Positions 1 to 11,376 of a stretch of DNA of 64,000 nt are shown piece by piece (the first letter of the stretch is position 1; each line of letters opens with the position of its first letter). The stretch comes from Roridomyces roridus (lineage: Eukaryota; Basidiomycota; Agaricomycetes; Agaricales; Mycenaceae). Under the pieces are notes generated by a model, which worked only from the letters and a program-made list of their open reading frames with translations, was not told the origin of the DNA and ran no database searches. The DNA lies in NCBI GenBank assembly GCA_029378245.1, contig JARKIF010000053.1, forward strand, positions 1 to 64,000, in the 5' to 3' direction. A program made the position numbers and the translations under genes.

Positions 1-615
1 AAGGAGCTCTCCTCCATGCTCTCGACAATGTCGTCCCCCAGTCCCAGCCGTCGCTCTCGAATCCGCACCGCCATCTCCTTGCACCTGGCCGAGATATCCC
101 CCAGCCCTCGTTCGCGGTGAGCGCAAGCAGCTTTCCACGGACATCTCCTCGCAGCTGTCGGCGATGTCCTCCCGTTCGCACTCGCGCACGTCGTCTGGCT
201 CCTCCTCCTCGTCATTCTCCAACATCTCGTCGATGCCTGACGTGTCCCCGGAGCTGTTTGCATCGCTGTCGCAATCAACGGTGGTAGCTCCTGCTTCCAG
301 CCCTGCTGCACTCCCTTCCGTGTCCCCGCCGTTGGTTTTGACGACATCAGGCTCCTCCTTGGGGACGCCGACCCTTCCGAGGGTGAACTCGCAGTGCTGC
401 AGTCGCGTTTGGACCTCCACAGTGCCCCACGCCCCAACGCTCCCCTCCTCTACGCCGTCGCCGGTGTGCGTGGTCGACTTTTTGAATACCAGAGTCAGGC
501 TATCTTGGCTGCCTCGCGCCGAGGCATTCTGAAGCCCACCGTCGTAGCCCACAACCACCACGACAAACTGCTCGAGTTCACGTTCTGGACTCACGTCGAC
601 GGCAGCAGTGTCTGA
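1..615 (+). CDS. 3' end of a gene of unknown function (partial at window edge)
   Basis: The reading frame that closes at the TGA at 613-615 is open from about 241. It encodes a compact, non-repetitive C-terminus with the segments DDIRLLLGDADPSEGE and SQAILAASRRGILKPTVV, ending in a hydrophobic/aromatic stretch (LLEFTFWTHVDGSS). Upstream (about 1-330) a different frame is open and extremely serine-rich (runs of SSRSHSRTSS type), so the coding frame probably switches at an intron or a frameshift near 330-350. The N-terminus lies outside the window. I do not recognise the family; the mix of a disordered Ser-rich arm and a short globular tail is common in agaric-specific proteins. The following gene starts about 820 bp downstream on the same strand. 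Confidence 0.4.
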
Positions 616-1438
616 GGGGCGGGCGGGTTTTTCTTGGTTCTGTGGTGTGTTGTGCGGGGAACGAGTCCCATTTTTCTTGGTTTGATTGTTTGCTACATGT
701 CGCACTGTCGAAAAAAAATGTATATTAGCTACTGTACATAGATTGTCTTCCTGTAAACAGCGAATGAAAATGTTGTCCCAATTGGGAATAATATGACTGA
801 TGTGATCAGCTTCCTCTTTCTTCCTCCTCGAATGGTCCCGTTTCCACCTGAGCAGTCATGCTCCGCAGCCTCGACCCATTTCGACAAGCCGCTCTACTAC
901 CTCAAACGAGCATGGCCTCGACAAGCGTGCGGCAAGGGCGGAGGGCGCCACAGTGACGTGTACACGTCAGTCGACGTTTCCGAGGGCGCAGCGAGAGTCT
1001 CCAGCTTGCATCCCAACGCCCCGTACACTGTCCTCTCCCTCCAATCGACTGCATTCCAAACTATGGGTGGTGAGCCCTCTCTTCCCCTTTTCTCAAGCAC
1101 CAGACTCACAGAAAGACAGTGGCTCAGCTTATTCGGCATAGGACTTTGGCTTTCCGGGCGTTGTGAGGTACGTATTGCGATTAAGTTGCAATATAGTCCT
1201 GACCAGCGCTAGGGAAGCTTCTTGGACTCGTTGTCGGCTCTTACGTGCAGCGTGACGGACGTGTTTTGTTGGTGTACAAGTACCTCGATTGTTTATGGTG
1301 GTCAGCCCGGTGGTTCGTCTGTAGCCCTCTTTGGTCCACCTCTCTGGCAAGTATTCCCTCTCTCTCTCTTTCGTCGCCGTGGCTGACGTCGTCGTCCAGC
1401 AGCCGCTACCGCTTCTTTATCCAGTTACTCTACTCAAA
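616..1438 (+). other. Intergenic region upstream of the 1439 gene
   Basis: There is no convincing coding sequence here. Short ORFs on both strands lack codon bias and conserved segments. The last ~100 bp before 1439 are pyrimidine-rich (runs of CTCTCTC and TCGTCGTC), as is usual for basidiomycete promoters and transcription starts. The stretch holds the 3' flank of the upstream gene and probably the promoter of the downstream one. Confidence 0.4.
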
Positions 1439-4400
1439 ATGTCAGTCGTCCCCGACTCGCAGGACATCCTCATGCGCGAGCCTGACCCTCTTCCCATCAT
1501 CACCCCGCCTCTCATCCCCAACTCGAGCCTTAACAAGGACGTCTTGATGCGCGAGCCTGACCCTCTTGTTGTCCTCACCCCTCTCATCGTCACCCACTCG
1601 AGTCTTACCAACAATGTCCTCATGCAAAAGCCAGACCCTCTTGCTGGCACTACGCCGCCCATCGTGCCCACACCCAACGAGCCTGCCATCCCTCCGCCTG
1701 CTGTCCACCCCGTCGTCCCCGAGGTCGACATGGGTCCGGAGCCGCCTGCCTTCCCTCCGCCTGCTGTCCACCCCGTCGTCCCCGAGGTCGACATGGGTCC
1801 AGAGCCGCCTGCCTTGCCGGGTAATACCCATGCCCGCCGCAACCCTCATCTCCCGATCATCACTGCTTGTGCGCGGTACCGTAAGCCCAAGGAGAAGAAC
1901 GGCGCGCAGATGACGCGTCTACGCCGGCAGATGCGCGTTAACAAGGCGCAAGACCTCGCCGACGATATCAGGGACCTTCGACAGGCCCTTGATGATGCAC
2001 TCCCTGCTGTCGCTGCCAAGCACAATATCGCGCTCAAAGAGCTTCGTCGGCGGGTGTACAACGGTGCTGGTATCAAGACCAAGCGCAATCTGAGTGTCTA
2101 CAACGCCAAGGTTGCCTGCGTGATGGAGATCGCAAACGAGGGTAAGTCGTCTCCTCATGCTTTTCTTCTTGTATTGATCATTTCCAGGGCTAATGCTGGG
2201 GGACCGTTTCAATATGACCGAGATCAAGCAAATGATCAAGAAGGACCCTTCGCTCCTCACCGACGTTGACCCCGATCACCTCGAGGAGATGATCACCAAG
2301 TTGGAGGCGCAGCGGCTGGTAAAGCGGACGGGGGTGCGGGGTGACAACGTCGCTGCTGCAATCGACGCGCAGCGTACATTGGCTGTCATCTCCGAGCTGG
2401 TGAGTTTTTTTCTCGTCTTTACTTCATCCCTCGTTTCTAAATTGCCAACGCAGGTTGCGGGCCTGTACCGGCGCACAGGGATCGTGGGATTTGCCTTTTT
2501 TACTCGCGGCAACTTCAGCGACATCACGGCACCGCTCGCCATCCACTCCGGCGGGGCACTGGGGTTTTGCTCGGAGATGCTCAACCGCGAGCCGGAGGTT
2601 ATCAACGCAATGTTGGAGCTGTGGCAGATTCAACGGGTTGAAGGTAAGCTGCTCGTTTGTTTCGTCTTGTTCATGTATTGACCATTTCCAGGGGCCATCA
2701 CCGCGCCTTCTGTCGAGAAGATGCGCATCGTCAGCGCTGCCATGATCAAGTCCGGGTTGGGTAAGTCATTTTACCAGCCGCCTTTGCTACTGGATACTTA
2801 TCGAGCTCCCAGTCCAAGTCACCGGCAAACCAAATGTTGCCATGAATTTCGAGAACTATGTCAAGTCCATCGTGCAAGCGAAGCACGTCGCACTCGTCGG
2901 GTGGCCCAGTGGCCTCCCTTGGAAGCGCCTTTCCAAGCAGAGCGTCACGGGTGATGTCCGCCGCATCTACAAGGCGCTGAAGGACGGATCGATGAAGTGG
3001 AAGAAGCTTAGGACGGAGGAGGACGAGGAGGACGAGGAGCGGCGTTTCAACAAGCTGATTAGCAAGGGCTTGGCGACGGCGGGGAAGAAACGCAAGGTCC
3101 GGGATGACCTTGGAGCGACACATCGGACGCAGGGTAGAGAGCTGAGGTGTAGCTGTACCACATAGGCAATGTACCCTGTCATGCCTGGGGGGTACATTTA
3201 ATTGTGGCCACAGCTTGACAACCCAGCCACAGTGTGCCCACATTGCATTGTACCCTGTCACAGCCTTGCTAAATGAATTGCACCCAGCCACAGCAGGGCA
3301 AAATAGCTGCCAGCAGGCTAAATTGAACCCCAGACCTCCAGGGTAGGGATTACTATATTAGGAATGACTGCTTACTGCTACACTACAGAACCATACTGGT
3401 TGCTTTATTTGATGCCACTACTACCCTATTTGACCAGCCCTGATCTGATGCTGTCATTCCCATTGGATGATGCCCCTAACCACCATTCACACCAGATATC
3501 GCCCCTAACCGCCCATTCACAGTGGATTATGAGTTCTTCCACTCACAGACGAAACCGTGGGGGGGATGTCATTTGTTTAGGGGTTCACCAAACCTAACCT
3601 AACCTAACCTAACCCGCGTCTAACCGCCGATTCACTGCTGGATCTCAGTCTGAGGGCATAGTTTGGCTTGATGTGGAGAGCCATCTGTTACTCTTCTCTA
3701 GCTCAGTTGGTTAAGGTGTCTGCCATCCACTCTCCCTGGATGACAGCAGGAGGTTTTGGGTTCAATTCCTCCTTGCTGCATTTTAATTTCTTTGCTGTGC
3801 ACTGCCAAAGGTACATTGCAATGTGGGCACATGATGGCTGCCTTGTCAAGGTGTCACCTTATTTAAATGTACCCCCCTGCCATGGCAAGGTACAATGAAT
3901 TGTGGCTACAACCCAGGGTGGAGAGCTCGAGAGCGACGCGGAGGATGGGGTGCAGGGCAGCGGTGGCGAGGGTGACGACGACGGAGAGCCCAGCGACAAT
4001 GAGGATCGGCCGTTCGTAGATTACGACGGGGATTACTCGGACGACAACACCGCTCGACGCAAGAAGGCACCGGCCAAGTCCAAGTCCACCAAGGCTGCTG
4101 CCACCAAACCCACCAAAACGACCAAGGCCGCTGCCTCCAAGTCCACCAACGCCACTGCCTCCAAGTCCACCACCAAAACGACCAAGGCCGCTGCCTCCAA
4201 GTCTACCAAGGCTGCCACCTCCAAGTCCACCACCAAAACGACTCCCACGCCCGCCGCTCCCAAGTCCAAGCCGCCTGCCAAACCGTCTGCCAAGTCCAAG
4301 GCAACTCCCAAGCCCTTCATCCCGACGGAGGCACCCTCCAAGTACATCTTCAAAAACGGAAAGTATGTACCCAACGGAGCTGCTGTGGATGAGCATGCTA

Positions 4401-4798
4401 GACGGATGATCGAGGAGCGGGGGAAGCATGAGAGGCAGATGCGTGAGCTCATGGGCGGGAGCGAGGGTGGCAGCGATGACAGGAGTGATGACGACGACGA
4501 GGGCGAGGAGCAGGTGGTGTCGACGAAGCGAGGTCCTCCCGCCAAGCGCCGCCGCACCGCCAAGGAACCTGGGGAGCAGGCGGTGAAAAAGACGAAGAAG
4601 AGGGTCAACAAGCATGCGCGGGACGACTCCCAGGATGAGGACGAGCAGCCCGTCGCCAAGAAGGCCAAGCTTGTCGTGGAGCTGCCGCGGCCGAGGGCTG
4701 CTTGGAATGGGGCGCCTAATGCGACTCGGGGGAAGAGGGTCGGCCCTCCCGGTGTTCGTGCATGCGACGTTGTCTTGCCGGAGGTGGAGGAAGACTGA
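1439..4798 (+). CDS. Agaric-type protein of unknown function, interrupted by a MULE-like insertion
   Basis: Start ATG at 1439. Exons join at GT..AG introns near 2142-2187, 2401-2453, 2644-2691 and 2760-2811. The N-terminus has three ~24-residue repeats built on DVLMREPDPL and two exact-type repeats of PPAVHPVVPEVDMGPEPPA. The middle is a globular domain ending in a block with NFENYVKSIVQAKHVALVGWP and WKRL, followed by DVRRIYKALKDGSMKWKKL; similar LVGWP..LP blocks occur in many agaric hypothetical proteins (from memory, not searched). The C-terminus is acidic and then lysine/serine/threonine-rich with repeats of the AAASKSTKTTK type and KKRV/KRRR motifs, so nuclear localisation is plausible. 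Reading is broken at 3143 by a 773-bp element; removing it with one target duplication copy joins ...RTQG to GELESDAEDG in frame. The gene was therefore intact before the insertion and is probably truncated now. Confidence 0.65.
3318..3392 (-). repeat. tRNA-derived segment, reverse orientation
   Basis: Read on the minus strand this stretch resembles a eukaryotic tRNA: it has TGTAGTGTAGCAGTAAGC (A-box region like the D-arm of Val-type tRNAs) and, about 45 nt later, GGGGTTCAATTT (B-box like). A full cloverleaf is not evident, so it is best called a degenerate tRNA-derived Pol III promoter or SINE head carried inside the miniature element. Confidence 0.35.
3591..3614. repeat. Short (CCTAA)n pentamer array
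   Basis: Nearly five units of the pentamer CCTAA in a row. The fungal telomere unit is the hexamer CCCTAA, so this is telomere-like but not telomeric. It lies within the miniature element. Confidence 0.8.
3692..3780 (+). repeat. tRNA-derived segment with A and B boxes
   Basis: TAGCTCAGTTGG at 3699-3710 matches the A-box consensus (TRGYNNARNNGG), and GGTTCAATTCC at 3759-3769 matches the B-box consensus (GGTTCRANTCC). The 48-nt spacing suits an internal Pol III promoter. The acceptor stem does not pair convincingly, so this is more likely a tRNA-derived SINE head than a functional tRNA gene. Confidence 0.5.
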
Positions 4799-5124
4799 AT
4801 GCTACATCTACTGTATATACTGCTTTCTTGGCCTTAGTAACGTGTTTGTACTGTATAGTGACTTGAATTGACTGCCTTTTTCTTGGACTTCCTTTTTGAG
4901 CTAAGATCATGATGCGGGATCAGTCGGCACGACTTTATTGCGACTCTACTACATGGGACTTGTACTTGGTAAGTCCATACTGGTATATCGCGACTTTATT
5001 GCAGCATTTGTCGCGCTCTTTATCGCGCCATAGGGAACCGGCCTCTATCCCCTCCAATTAGAATGGACACCGCCATGGAATGTCCTCTCCTATTAGAGGG
5101 CATATATAGGTCCCAGAGGTGAAC
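4799..5124. other. Intergenic flank left of the Gypsy 3' LTR
   Basis: No gene is seen. The stretch follows the stop of the 1439 gene and ends where similarity between the two LTR copies starts. It contains a TATA-like CATATATAGG at 5100-5109 and a degenerate direct repeat around TCGCGACTTTATTGC (about 4938 and 4988). Confidence 0.5.
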
Positions 5125-6195
5125 TATCCGAAGACGACAGCGACCGATACAACACGGATTTCGTAGATTCCAACACTTCACAACTCTGAACACACAAATG
5201 ACCCTTGACAGACACACGGTACGACACAATCCAACAGATACTGATTCCAACACACTGATTCACACTCAAGTCACACACACAATAGCCAACAAACAAACGT
5301 TTAGATTTTCAATAGCGATTGCTTAACTACGCAATACACCGTCGAAAGCCTCGGACAAAACCCTTGATCGCAGCTGGTAGCTTGCTGGTGGGGAAGTATC
5401 CGCTGCCTTCTTGGGTAGCACTCTATCTACTTTATACAGGTCCGAGAATCATATGATAGTACAAACGAATGGCGCAATAATTAGAAATGTCCTTGGTATC
5501 TGGAATGGAAACACCCTGATTGGTTGATTAGAACCGGCATCGTGTGCGGCCGGTGTGCCAAGCCATGAGTCCACGTGGCGGACCTGTCGATCCGTGACTC
5601 CAACATTGATCCATGACTCGACTGATTTTAGTGAAGTCGTATCCGACCTCTCCCTTGATTGTATACCCTCCAGACGTACGCCCATAGGTTGTAGGTCCAG
5701 AACGATACCCATATCTCCGACTACCTGTCCCGGATACCAGCAGATACTAGTCCGAAGACTAGTATCCGACCCGGATCCTCCTTGTCCCGACTGCTGATGA
5801 CAACTACGTCACTCCCTTCGGACCCGCTTCGGCGGTCTACTCATGTTTCAGGCTTTTCGGCCGACCTGCCCATCATCCCGTGAACTTCCGAACCTCCAAA
5901 TTGCACTCGCACCAAGGTTCGAACGGCTGACAATCGTACAACGGTTAAGAACTTGTTTAATTGGCATATGCCATTGGTAGAGCAGGTATCCACAACTCCT
6001 ACATGTTTCGGAGTGAGCCCGTCGGTCATATTCAGGTAAATACCCTTCAACCCGTACAGTACTCTTAAGTATCCACCACACTGACTGTCTCTGGGCTCAA
6101 CATCAGTCTTGTACTGAGATGACTTAGCTAGGATACTACCTCTGAAATCGTGCAAAACGCGCGTTTTCATGGGCAGTCAAATTCCATGCTTATCA
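5125..6195 (-). repeat. 3' LTR of the Gypsy element
   Basis: On the element's sense (minus) strand it begins TGATAAGCATGGAATTTGAC and ends near CTTCGGATA. It is collinear with the right copy at 37183-38512 with one difference. It contains several GTATCCG motifs (5396, 5639, 5762) and one exact CCGGATAC at 5730-5737. The outer end does not close on a clear CA, because the copies diverge right after GGATA. Confidence 0.85.
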
Positions 6196-6209
6196 TCTCC
6201 CCTATTTTT
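6196..6209 (-). promoter_or_regulatory. Polypurine tract (plus-strand DNA primer site)
   Basis: On the minus strand AAAAATAGGGGAGA immediately precedes the LTR start TGATAAG. Position and composition are those of an LTR-retrotransposon PPT. It fixes the left LTR as the 3' LTR of a minus-strand element and shows that the internal region extends rightwards from here, through the cargo genes. Confidence 0.8.
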
Positions 6210-6689
6210 AAATCTTGACCGTCCCCGGTCAACTCGTTTCCTCGCGCTTTTGCAATTCGTTAATCCATTGGTTCCGTCATGATCGACTCTGTCGTGATAC
6301 CGAGGAGGTGGAACCAAATTAATAGTCCCCGTCGATCCGTGTTCCGATACACGAGGCTCGAGCATTTGCTCCCGGATACAACCTCCTGACCTCAAATACA
6401 TCTTTGGTAGCTTCCCCACCGCTTCAAGTCCGACGAAAATAGAGTTTGCCGGCGGCTGGGACTTTTCTCGGCGGACTTTCTGGTTGCCCTGAAAATCCAT
6501 GAGTCAGACCCTGCAATTAAATAGCACTGCCCACCATCAAACTTCTAGTTCGTAATTTAGGGGCGCCTTCGATTCTCCCAGCTTGCAGATTGCAAGTCTT
6601 TCTTTAGACTTGTTTTCCAGCCAATCATTAGCCATGAAAAATTTTCAATTGGCTCGATCGCCGCACTCCCTTCTCTTTCTCCTACCACC

Positions 6690-8863
6690 ATGTCTACCAG
6701 TTCCTCGCCAGCCAAAACTCAGGCCACCAAGAAGCTCACAATCGAGTGGACACCCCCTGTTGGGCCCGTCGGCGCTCCTTCTCGATCCTTCTTCGACTTT
6801 TTCCGGGGTTCCGACTGCGTTGGCTCGGCCAACTACGTGCTCCGAGTCGCCCACAAGGAAGAGGAGGTCGGCTCCAAGATCTGGTGCCAGTCGGTCCTTG
6901 AGAAGATCACCCCTTTCGTAGTGCGTACTCTCCCTTTTTCGTTCCGAGCTCCACTCCTGATCGTTGTATCTAGCGAACCGCGCTGAACTCTTGGGAGAGC
7001 CCGAAGGCCGTTTCTGGCTCGACTTTCCTCTTCTTCCGGGGACTCAAGAGGGTCTACCAGGGAAGCGGGAAGTCCGATCCTGACTATGAGAGCTTCCCCT
7101 GGCCTCCTTCTTCGGTATGTACCCACCGTTTTTCTGCTTTCCCATTCTTCGTTCTAATGGCGGCGTTTTAGTCCGCGTCCTTCGCCAAGATCTACCAGCT
7201 CGAGACGGACCACAAGTCGCCCCACACTCTGCTTAGCACGGCCAAAGCCCCGTCCTTCAAAACCATATTCCAAGGCCGCGCCCCGCCTTCTTCAGCAAAG
7301 CCTTCGCCAGTAAAGCCTCTCTCGAAACAAAAGTGAGATACCCCATCTTCTTTTCGTTTGAACTCGGTACTGATTCCTTTTCTAGGCCCGACGATTCTGT
7401 CTCCGAGGAGGAGGAGGACGATGGGTCCGTCGCAGGATCAGTCACACCTCCTCCGGTTGGTAAAAAGGGCTCTGGAAAACCCGCCTCCAAGAAGGTATGT
7501 CCCTTCATTGATTCGTTTTCATTCCCTAAACCTCTTTTCAGCGCCGCGTCAACGTCGAGGTCGAAGACGACAACTCTGAAGAGGAGGAGGGGACCAGTTT
7601 TGCCGTGGTCGTGCCTCCTCGTCCCAAGGGTTCTCGTTCCGGCGTCAAGTCAGGACGGGCTAGTTCCGCCATCGACGACCAGCAGCTTGATAACGTCCCC
7701 GAGGACCAGCCCCTGACTTGGAAAACGACACGTCTTATATCTGTATTCTCCTTTTTCTTCCACTAATCCTTCTTCCTTCAGATGAACAATGATCAGAAGG
7801 TCGAGCATCTGACCACCCAGCTTCGCAAATTGGCCAAGAAGGTCATCCTGGAGCGTGATACTTGGCATGGTACGTGTGCTCTTCCTTTGTTTCCTCATCC
7901 CATCTGAACCTTTTGCTAGTGACCTCGGTTCCAGGCTCGATCCCTGGCTACGTCCTCTCTCTCAGCTTCACCCGCGCCAACGGCAACACCAAGCTCCGTC
8001 TCTACGACCACATGCATGCTCAAGCGAAGTCTGCCGCTCCCGACTCGACCGTTCCTGAGCCGCTCATCCCGCATACGGCGACGGATGAGGCGGGAGGGAT
8101 GCTCTCGACCTCTGTGGTCAGTTCCCATCGCTTTTCTTCCATCATGGTCTCGTGCTGACCCCTTTCTAGCCTCCGAATAGCTGCCTCACCTGCGCTCTTC
8201 GTGCTGCAGAACCCTGCGAACCCGCCGCGTACGGCCAACCCTGCCACAACTGTAATCGCCTCAAGATTACGATGATTTGTGACCACGCGCTTAGCCCGGA
8301 GAGGATTCGCAAGTTGATGTGGGCCTCGGAGTCATACCGCGCGCTCCTTTTCCCATCTGGTGCGTCCTCTCTTTTCGCTCCTACTCTGTTCTTTTCTAAC
8401 TCTGCCCTCCTTTTTAGAGCCTCCTATCAACTTGTCGCGCATCGCTCGCCTCGTTGCTCAGATCCAGTCATCCGAGGAGACATCCCGCCTCATTCGCGAG
8501 GACTTGCTCAACGAATTCCGCGACATGTTTCGTCGTTTCCGCTCCCTCATGGACCATGCTGGTGGAGCCGCCTTTGAGACTTTCTTTGAGCAGGTCCAAG
8601 GCCAGGATGACGACGGGATGCTGATGTTCCCCGCGCTTCATGGGATCAACACCCTCATCCACAACTTCAACGACGTCGTCTCCAAGTCCACGCGCCCTCC
8701 TGAGGCTGACGAGCTCTCTTCCCTCCTCAACGCTCTCCGTCTCGATGTCGCCCAAGTTGGCCAACTCCGCGCTTCCCTCGTCGGCAAGCCTGTCGAGGAA
8801 GAGGATGGTTCTATTCCAGCAGGGAACGATGGTGGTGCGCCGGGTGGGGATTCGTCTCAGTAG
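6690..8863 (+). CDS. Cargo gene 1: multi-exon protein with Zn2Cys6-like cysteine cluster
   Basis: Start ATG at 6690 (MSTSSSPAKTQ). Exon 1 is 6690-6920 (77 codons), exon 2 6974-7114, exon 3 from 7172; further short introns lie near 7333, 7498, 7731, 7870, 8117 and 8359, and the stop is at 8861-8863. The first ~200 residues look globular (SFFDFFRGSDCVGSANYVL; STFLFFRGLKRVYQGS). An acidic linker (SVSEEEEDDGS, DDNSEEEEGTS) follows. Then comes a cysteine cluster CLTC-x7-C-x8-C-HN-C-x8-C in the exon starting about 8169, close to but not identical with the fungal Zn2Cys6 spacing. The C-terminus is helical with an acidic/Gly tail. It is the farthest cargo gene from pol and lies antisense to it. A DNA-binding regulator of the element is my inference only; no catalytic motif is seen. 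Confidence 0.7.
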
Positions 8864-9755
8864 GGGTTGCGTCTTCGGGCGCCGGGCGCTTTTCGCCTTT
8901 GATTTTGTTTTGCTTCGTACTCGGACTGCGCTCTACGCGCCAACAACATCGAATACTGTTCTTTCTACACGCGTAGTTTAGATACAGTTTGTATAACACT
9001 TGCTTTGGGCCAGAGGCCACAATATCAAATGCTTTCCTGTTTCTAAACATGCGAGCCTTCTAAGTCAAAACCTGAGATAAAAGAAAATCTTATTCCAGGG
9101 ATTGAACTCTCGACTTTAAGCTGTATCCGGCTCAATACAAAGCTAGTCGGTTGTCTGCTACTTGTTCCAAGCAGGAACGGTCTCCGATACGCCGGTGTTT
9201 TGACATAGAAGGCCAATCATCACCTCATGCTGCCGTATCCACTATCGCGTATCACCGTCGATCCCACTTCTTCTGTTCCTGGCTGTACATCCGCATCCCA
9301 GATAATCTCGCTCGCCGTAGAAGATTCAGTGGGCTCCCAACTTCAGTTTTTGGGAGAATATGCATCGTCTGTATTCTTGTCTTTGCCGGATACCTGAGTA
9401 TCTCTGACATCGCCTAGCCCGAAACAAGTCTTTTCCTTCTTCCGTCTTCTCATTGGAAATTGTGGATACGCTGAGTCATGATGTAAGGTCCGAGCACGCT
9501 GATCATGACTCCTTGGAACGTATTCTAGAACTTCTTCTGATAGGACCCACAATATACCCCGTTTCATGAACGTATCCGGTCGAATACTCATGTATCCGGG
9601 TCTCGAGCTCGGTTTGTCTGGCTCAGAACTGGTTTGCCGTGCGGTTCATTTATCGGTAAAATTTTCCCGTCCACATGGTAATACCATTCCTCCCCCATTT
9701 GAACCTTTTGCTGCCCTCAGCAAAACGTAACAGACCGAATCGCGTAAAATACCCG
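8864..9755. other. Cargo intergenic region upstream of cargo gene 2, rich in GTATCCGG
   Basis: No gene is seen in this 0.9-kb stretch. It carries four exact GTATCCGG octamers (9123-9130, 9386-9393 reverse, 9572-9579, 9592-9599). A degenerate reverse-strand B-box-like sequence (GAGTTCAATCCC) lies near 9096. The octamer density suggests a regulatory region for the downstream cargo gene. Confidence 0.45.
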
Positions 9756-11376
9756 ATGGAATATAACTTGTACACCCCATACGAGTTCCTCACCCAACTC
9801 TACCCCCGTACCGTCGACTTTGTCTCATCTCTCTATTCCAACATGAGTCCGCTCTCTGAGGCCGCCAGCGTTACCTTCCCCGACGCCATCCAACCTGTCT
9901 GGGTCGATGCCCGCGACGAGTCCGAGAACCTCCTTGGCAACAAGAACACCAGTTCCAAAGTTTTTCGCGACTCAATGGATCGCACTGCTCAGGCTTGGGT
10001 ACGTTTTCATCTCCCCTGGTCCGGATACTTGCAACTAACGTCTCTCAGCTTGCGTTCATGTCGGATACCAACTTGTTCGACGCTAGCCCGATCGACGGCG
10101 TTCACAGTTTGCTCTCGAGCACTGTAAACAAGGTCGATCAGGTGGTTCACAAGTATGGTACCGACTCTGCCTTCCAGAACCAAGTCGCGCCCGATTCCGT
10201 TCACCCGTTCCTTGAACGCGCCAAGCTCTTCCGCACCGTCCGCCAGAAAATCGCCGCTGGCGCGACTCGTGCCGCTGTTCGCCAGTACCTCAAGACTCCC
10301 CCGTCTGCGGAGAACAGCCAGAGTTCTAGCAAGGTGTGTATTCCGTGCACCGTGCCTTTTCGATACTCAGTATCCTTGTCAGAAACGTGGTCGTTCGCGC
10401 AGCTTGGACACCATCAACCTTTCCGGAGAGGAGGAGGTTGACGATGATGGCCTCATGGATGTAGATGAAGTCTCCGAGCCAGTGCGTCTCCCCTATTTTT
10501 GTGCTCTACCCCGTTCTGACCTTATTCAAGCCCAAGGGTAAGACTAAAGCGCCCGCCATCGAGCCTACCTTCATCGCTTCAGACGAGGAGGCCGAGGTCG
10601 ACACCAAGCCTCGCAACAAAAAGGCGGTGAGTAGCCATAGTCGGTTCCTATTCCCTCTCATACTAATTGCAGGCCAATCTTCGCTTCTATAAGCGCACGG
10701 ACACTACCGCTCAGACCGTCACCCCTACTCCTCCCTCGAAGGCCACTCCCAAACCTGACACCAAGTCAAAAGACGTTCCTGGCAACAAGAAACAACCTCC
10801 TACTGGTCCCAAGGCTGGTACCGCCCGGGTACGATCTCGGATACCTTGACACACCGATTGCTAACGCTCGATACAGGCTAGTACTTCCACCAACGCCCCG
10901 AACGACAATATTGGTATGTATCCTTGCTTTCCCGTTGTACCTTTCTAAGCCTTTCCCAGATATCGCGTCCTACGAGGACATCCGTAACGCTCTTGAGAAG
11001 GCCTCCCGGCTCTCCGAGCGCCACTCCAAGATGCTCGTTTCTGCGGATGGCCTCGTGCGGACCGATTGCGCGTATCGCACTCTCCTCACTGAGATTGGTG
11101 GTCGCCTCGCCATCCACCTTCGCCACTACGACGGTGTCTTTAACGAGTATGAGCACGTTCGTCGCCAGATGGAGGATCGTAACTTGACGCCGATCGACTT
11201 CCCCACAAAGTACGTATCTGGTCACCCTCTTTCCCTAAGTCACTTATTCTCCTCATAGCGACAATTCCATCCCGATTCCTGGAGGCTCCAACGTTCCCCA
11301 CCGCGTCTTTACTCGCCACGGAGTGCTCATCCCTGGTATCGAGTCCGCCAAGGCCAAGAACGGCCGCTCTAACTAG
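9756..11376 (+). CDS. Cargo gene 2: long member of the W-intron cargo family
   Basis: Start ATG at 9756 (MEYNLYTPYEFLTQLYP). Exon 1 is 9756-9998 (81 codons) and ends exactly after a Trp codon (TAQAW). Exon 2 is 10049-10333 and starts LAFMSDTNLFD, then SLLSSTVNKVDQVVHKYG and HPFLERAKLFRTVRQKI. Four to five further exons encode a charged, low-complexity linker (GEEEVDDDGLMDVDE; KAPAIEPTFIASDEEAEVD; a Pro/Thr/Lys-rich stretch). A final globular part follows (SYEDIRNALEKASRLSERHSK, then IGGRLAIHLRHYDGVFNEYE), with the stop at 11374-11376. The exon-1/exon-2 layout matches cargo genes 3-5, with an extra C-terminal domain here. Intron 1 contains a CCGGATAC octamer at 10021. Function unknown; I recognise no named domain. 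Confidence 0.65.

Larger units (their letters stand above)
3143..3915. mobile_element. Mutator-like miniature element (773 bp) inside the 1439 gene
   Basis: The two ends form long terminal inverted repeats of roughly 90-100 bp: the left end runs from TGAGGTGTAGC through GGGGGGTACATTTAA to GTGCCCACATTGCA, and the reverse complement of the right end runs in the same order. The outermost bases are TG and CA. It is flanked by 11-bp copies, GGGTAGAGAGC at 3132-3142 and GGGTGGAGAGC at 3916-3926 (one mismatch). Long TIRs with 9-11-bp duplications are typical of Mutator-like elements. It has no transposase ORF, so it is non-autonomous. The interior holds two tRNA-like segments and a short CCTAA array. 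Confidence 0.8.

Noticed and set aside
3591..3614. Interstitial telomere
   Set aside because: The unit is the pentamer CCTAA, not CCCTAA, and the array is only about 24 bp inside a MITE.
5100..5125. 5-bp target duplication for the Gypsy element
   Set aside because: The base runs outside the LTRs (..GAGGTGAAC left, CCGCGCAAC right) do not match in any frame near the borders, so I do not claim one.
9086..9165. tRNA gene on the minus strand upstream of cargo gene 2
   Set aside because: Only the B-box-like GAGTTCAATCCC fits; the D-arm and acceptor stem are not convincing.
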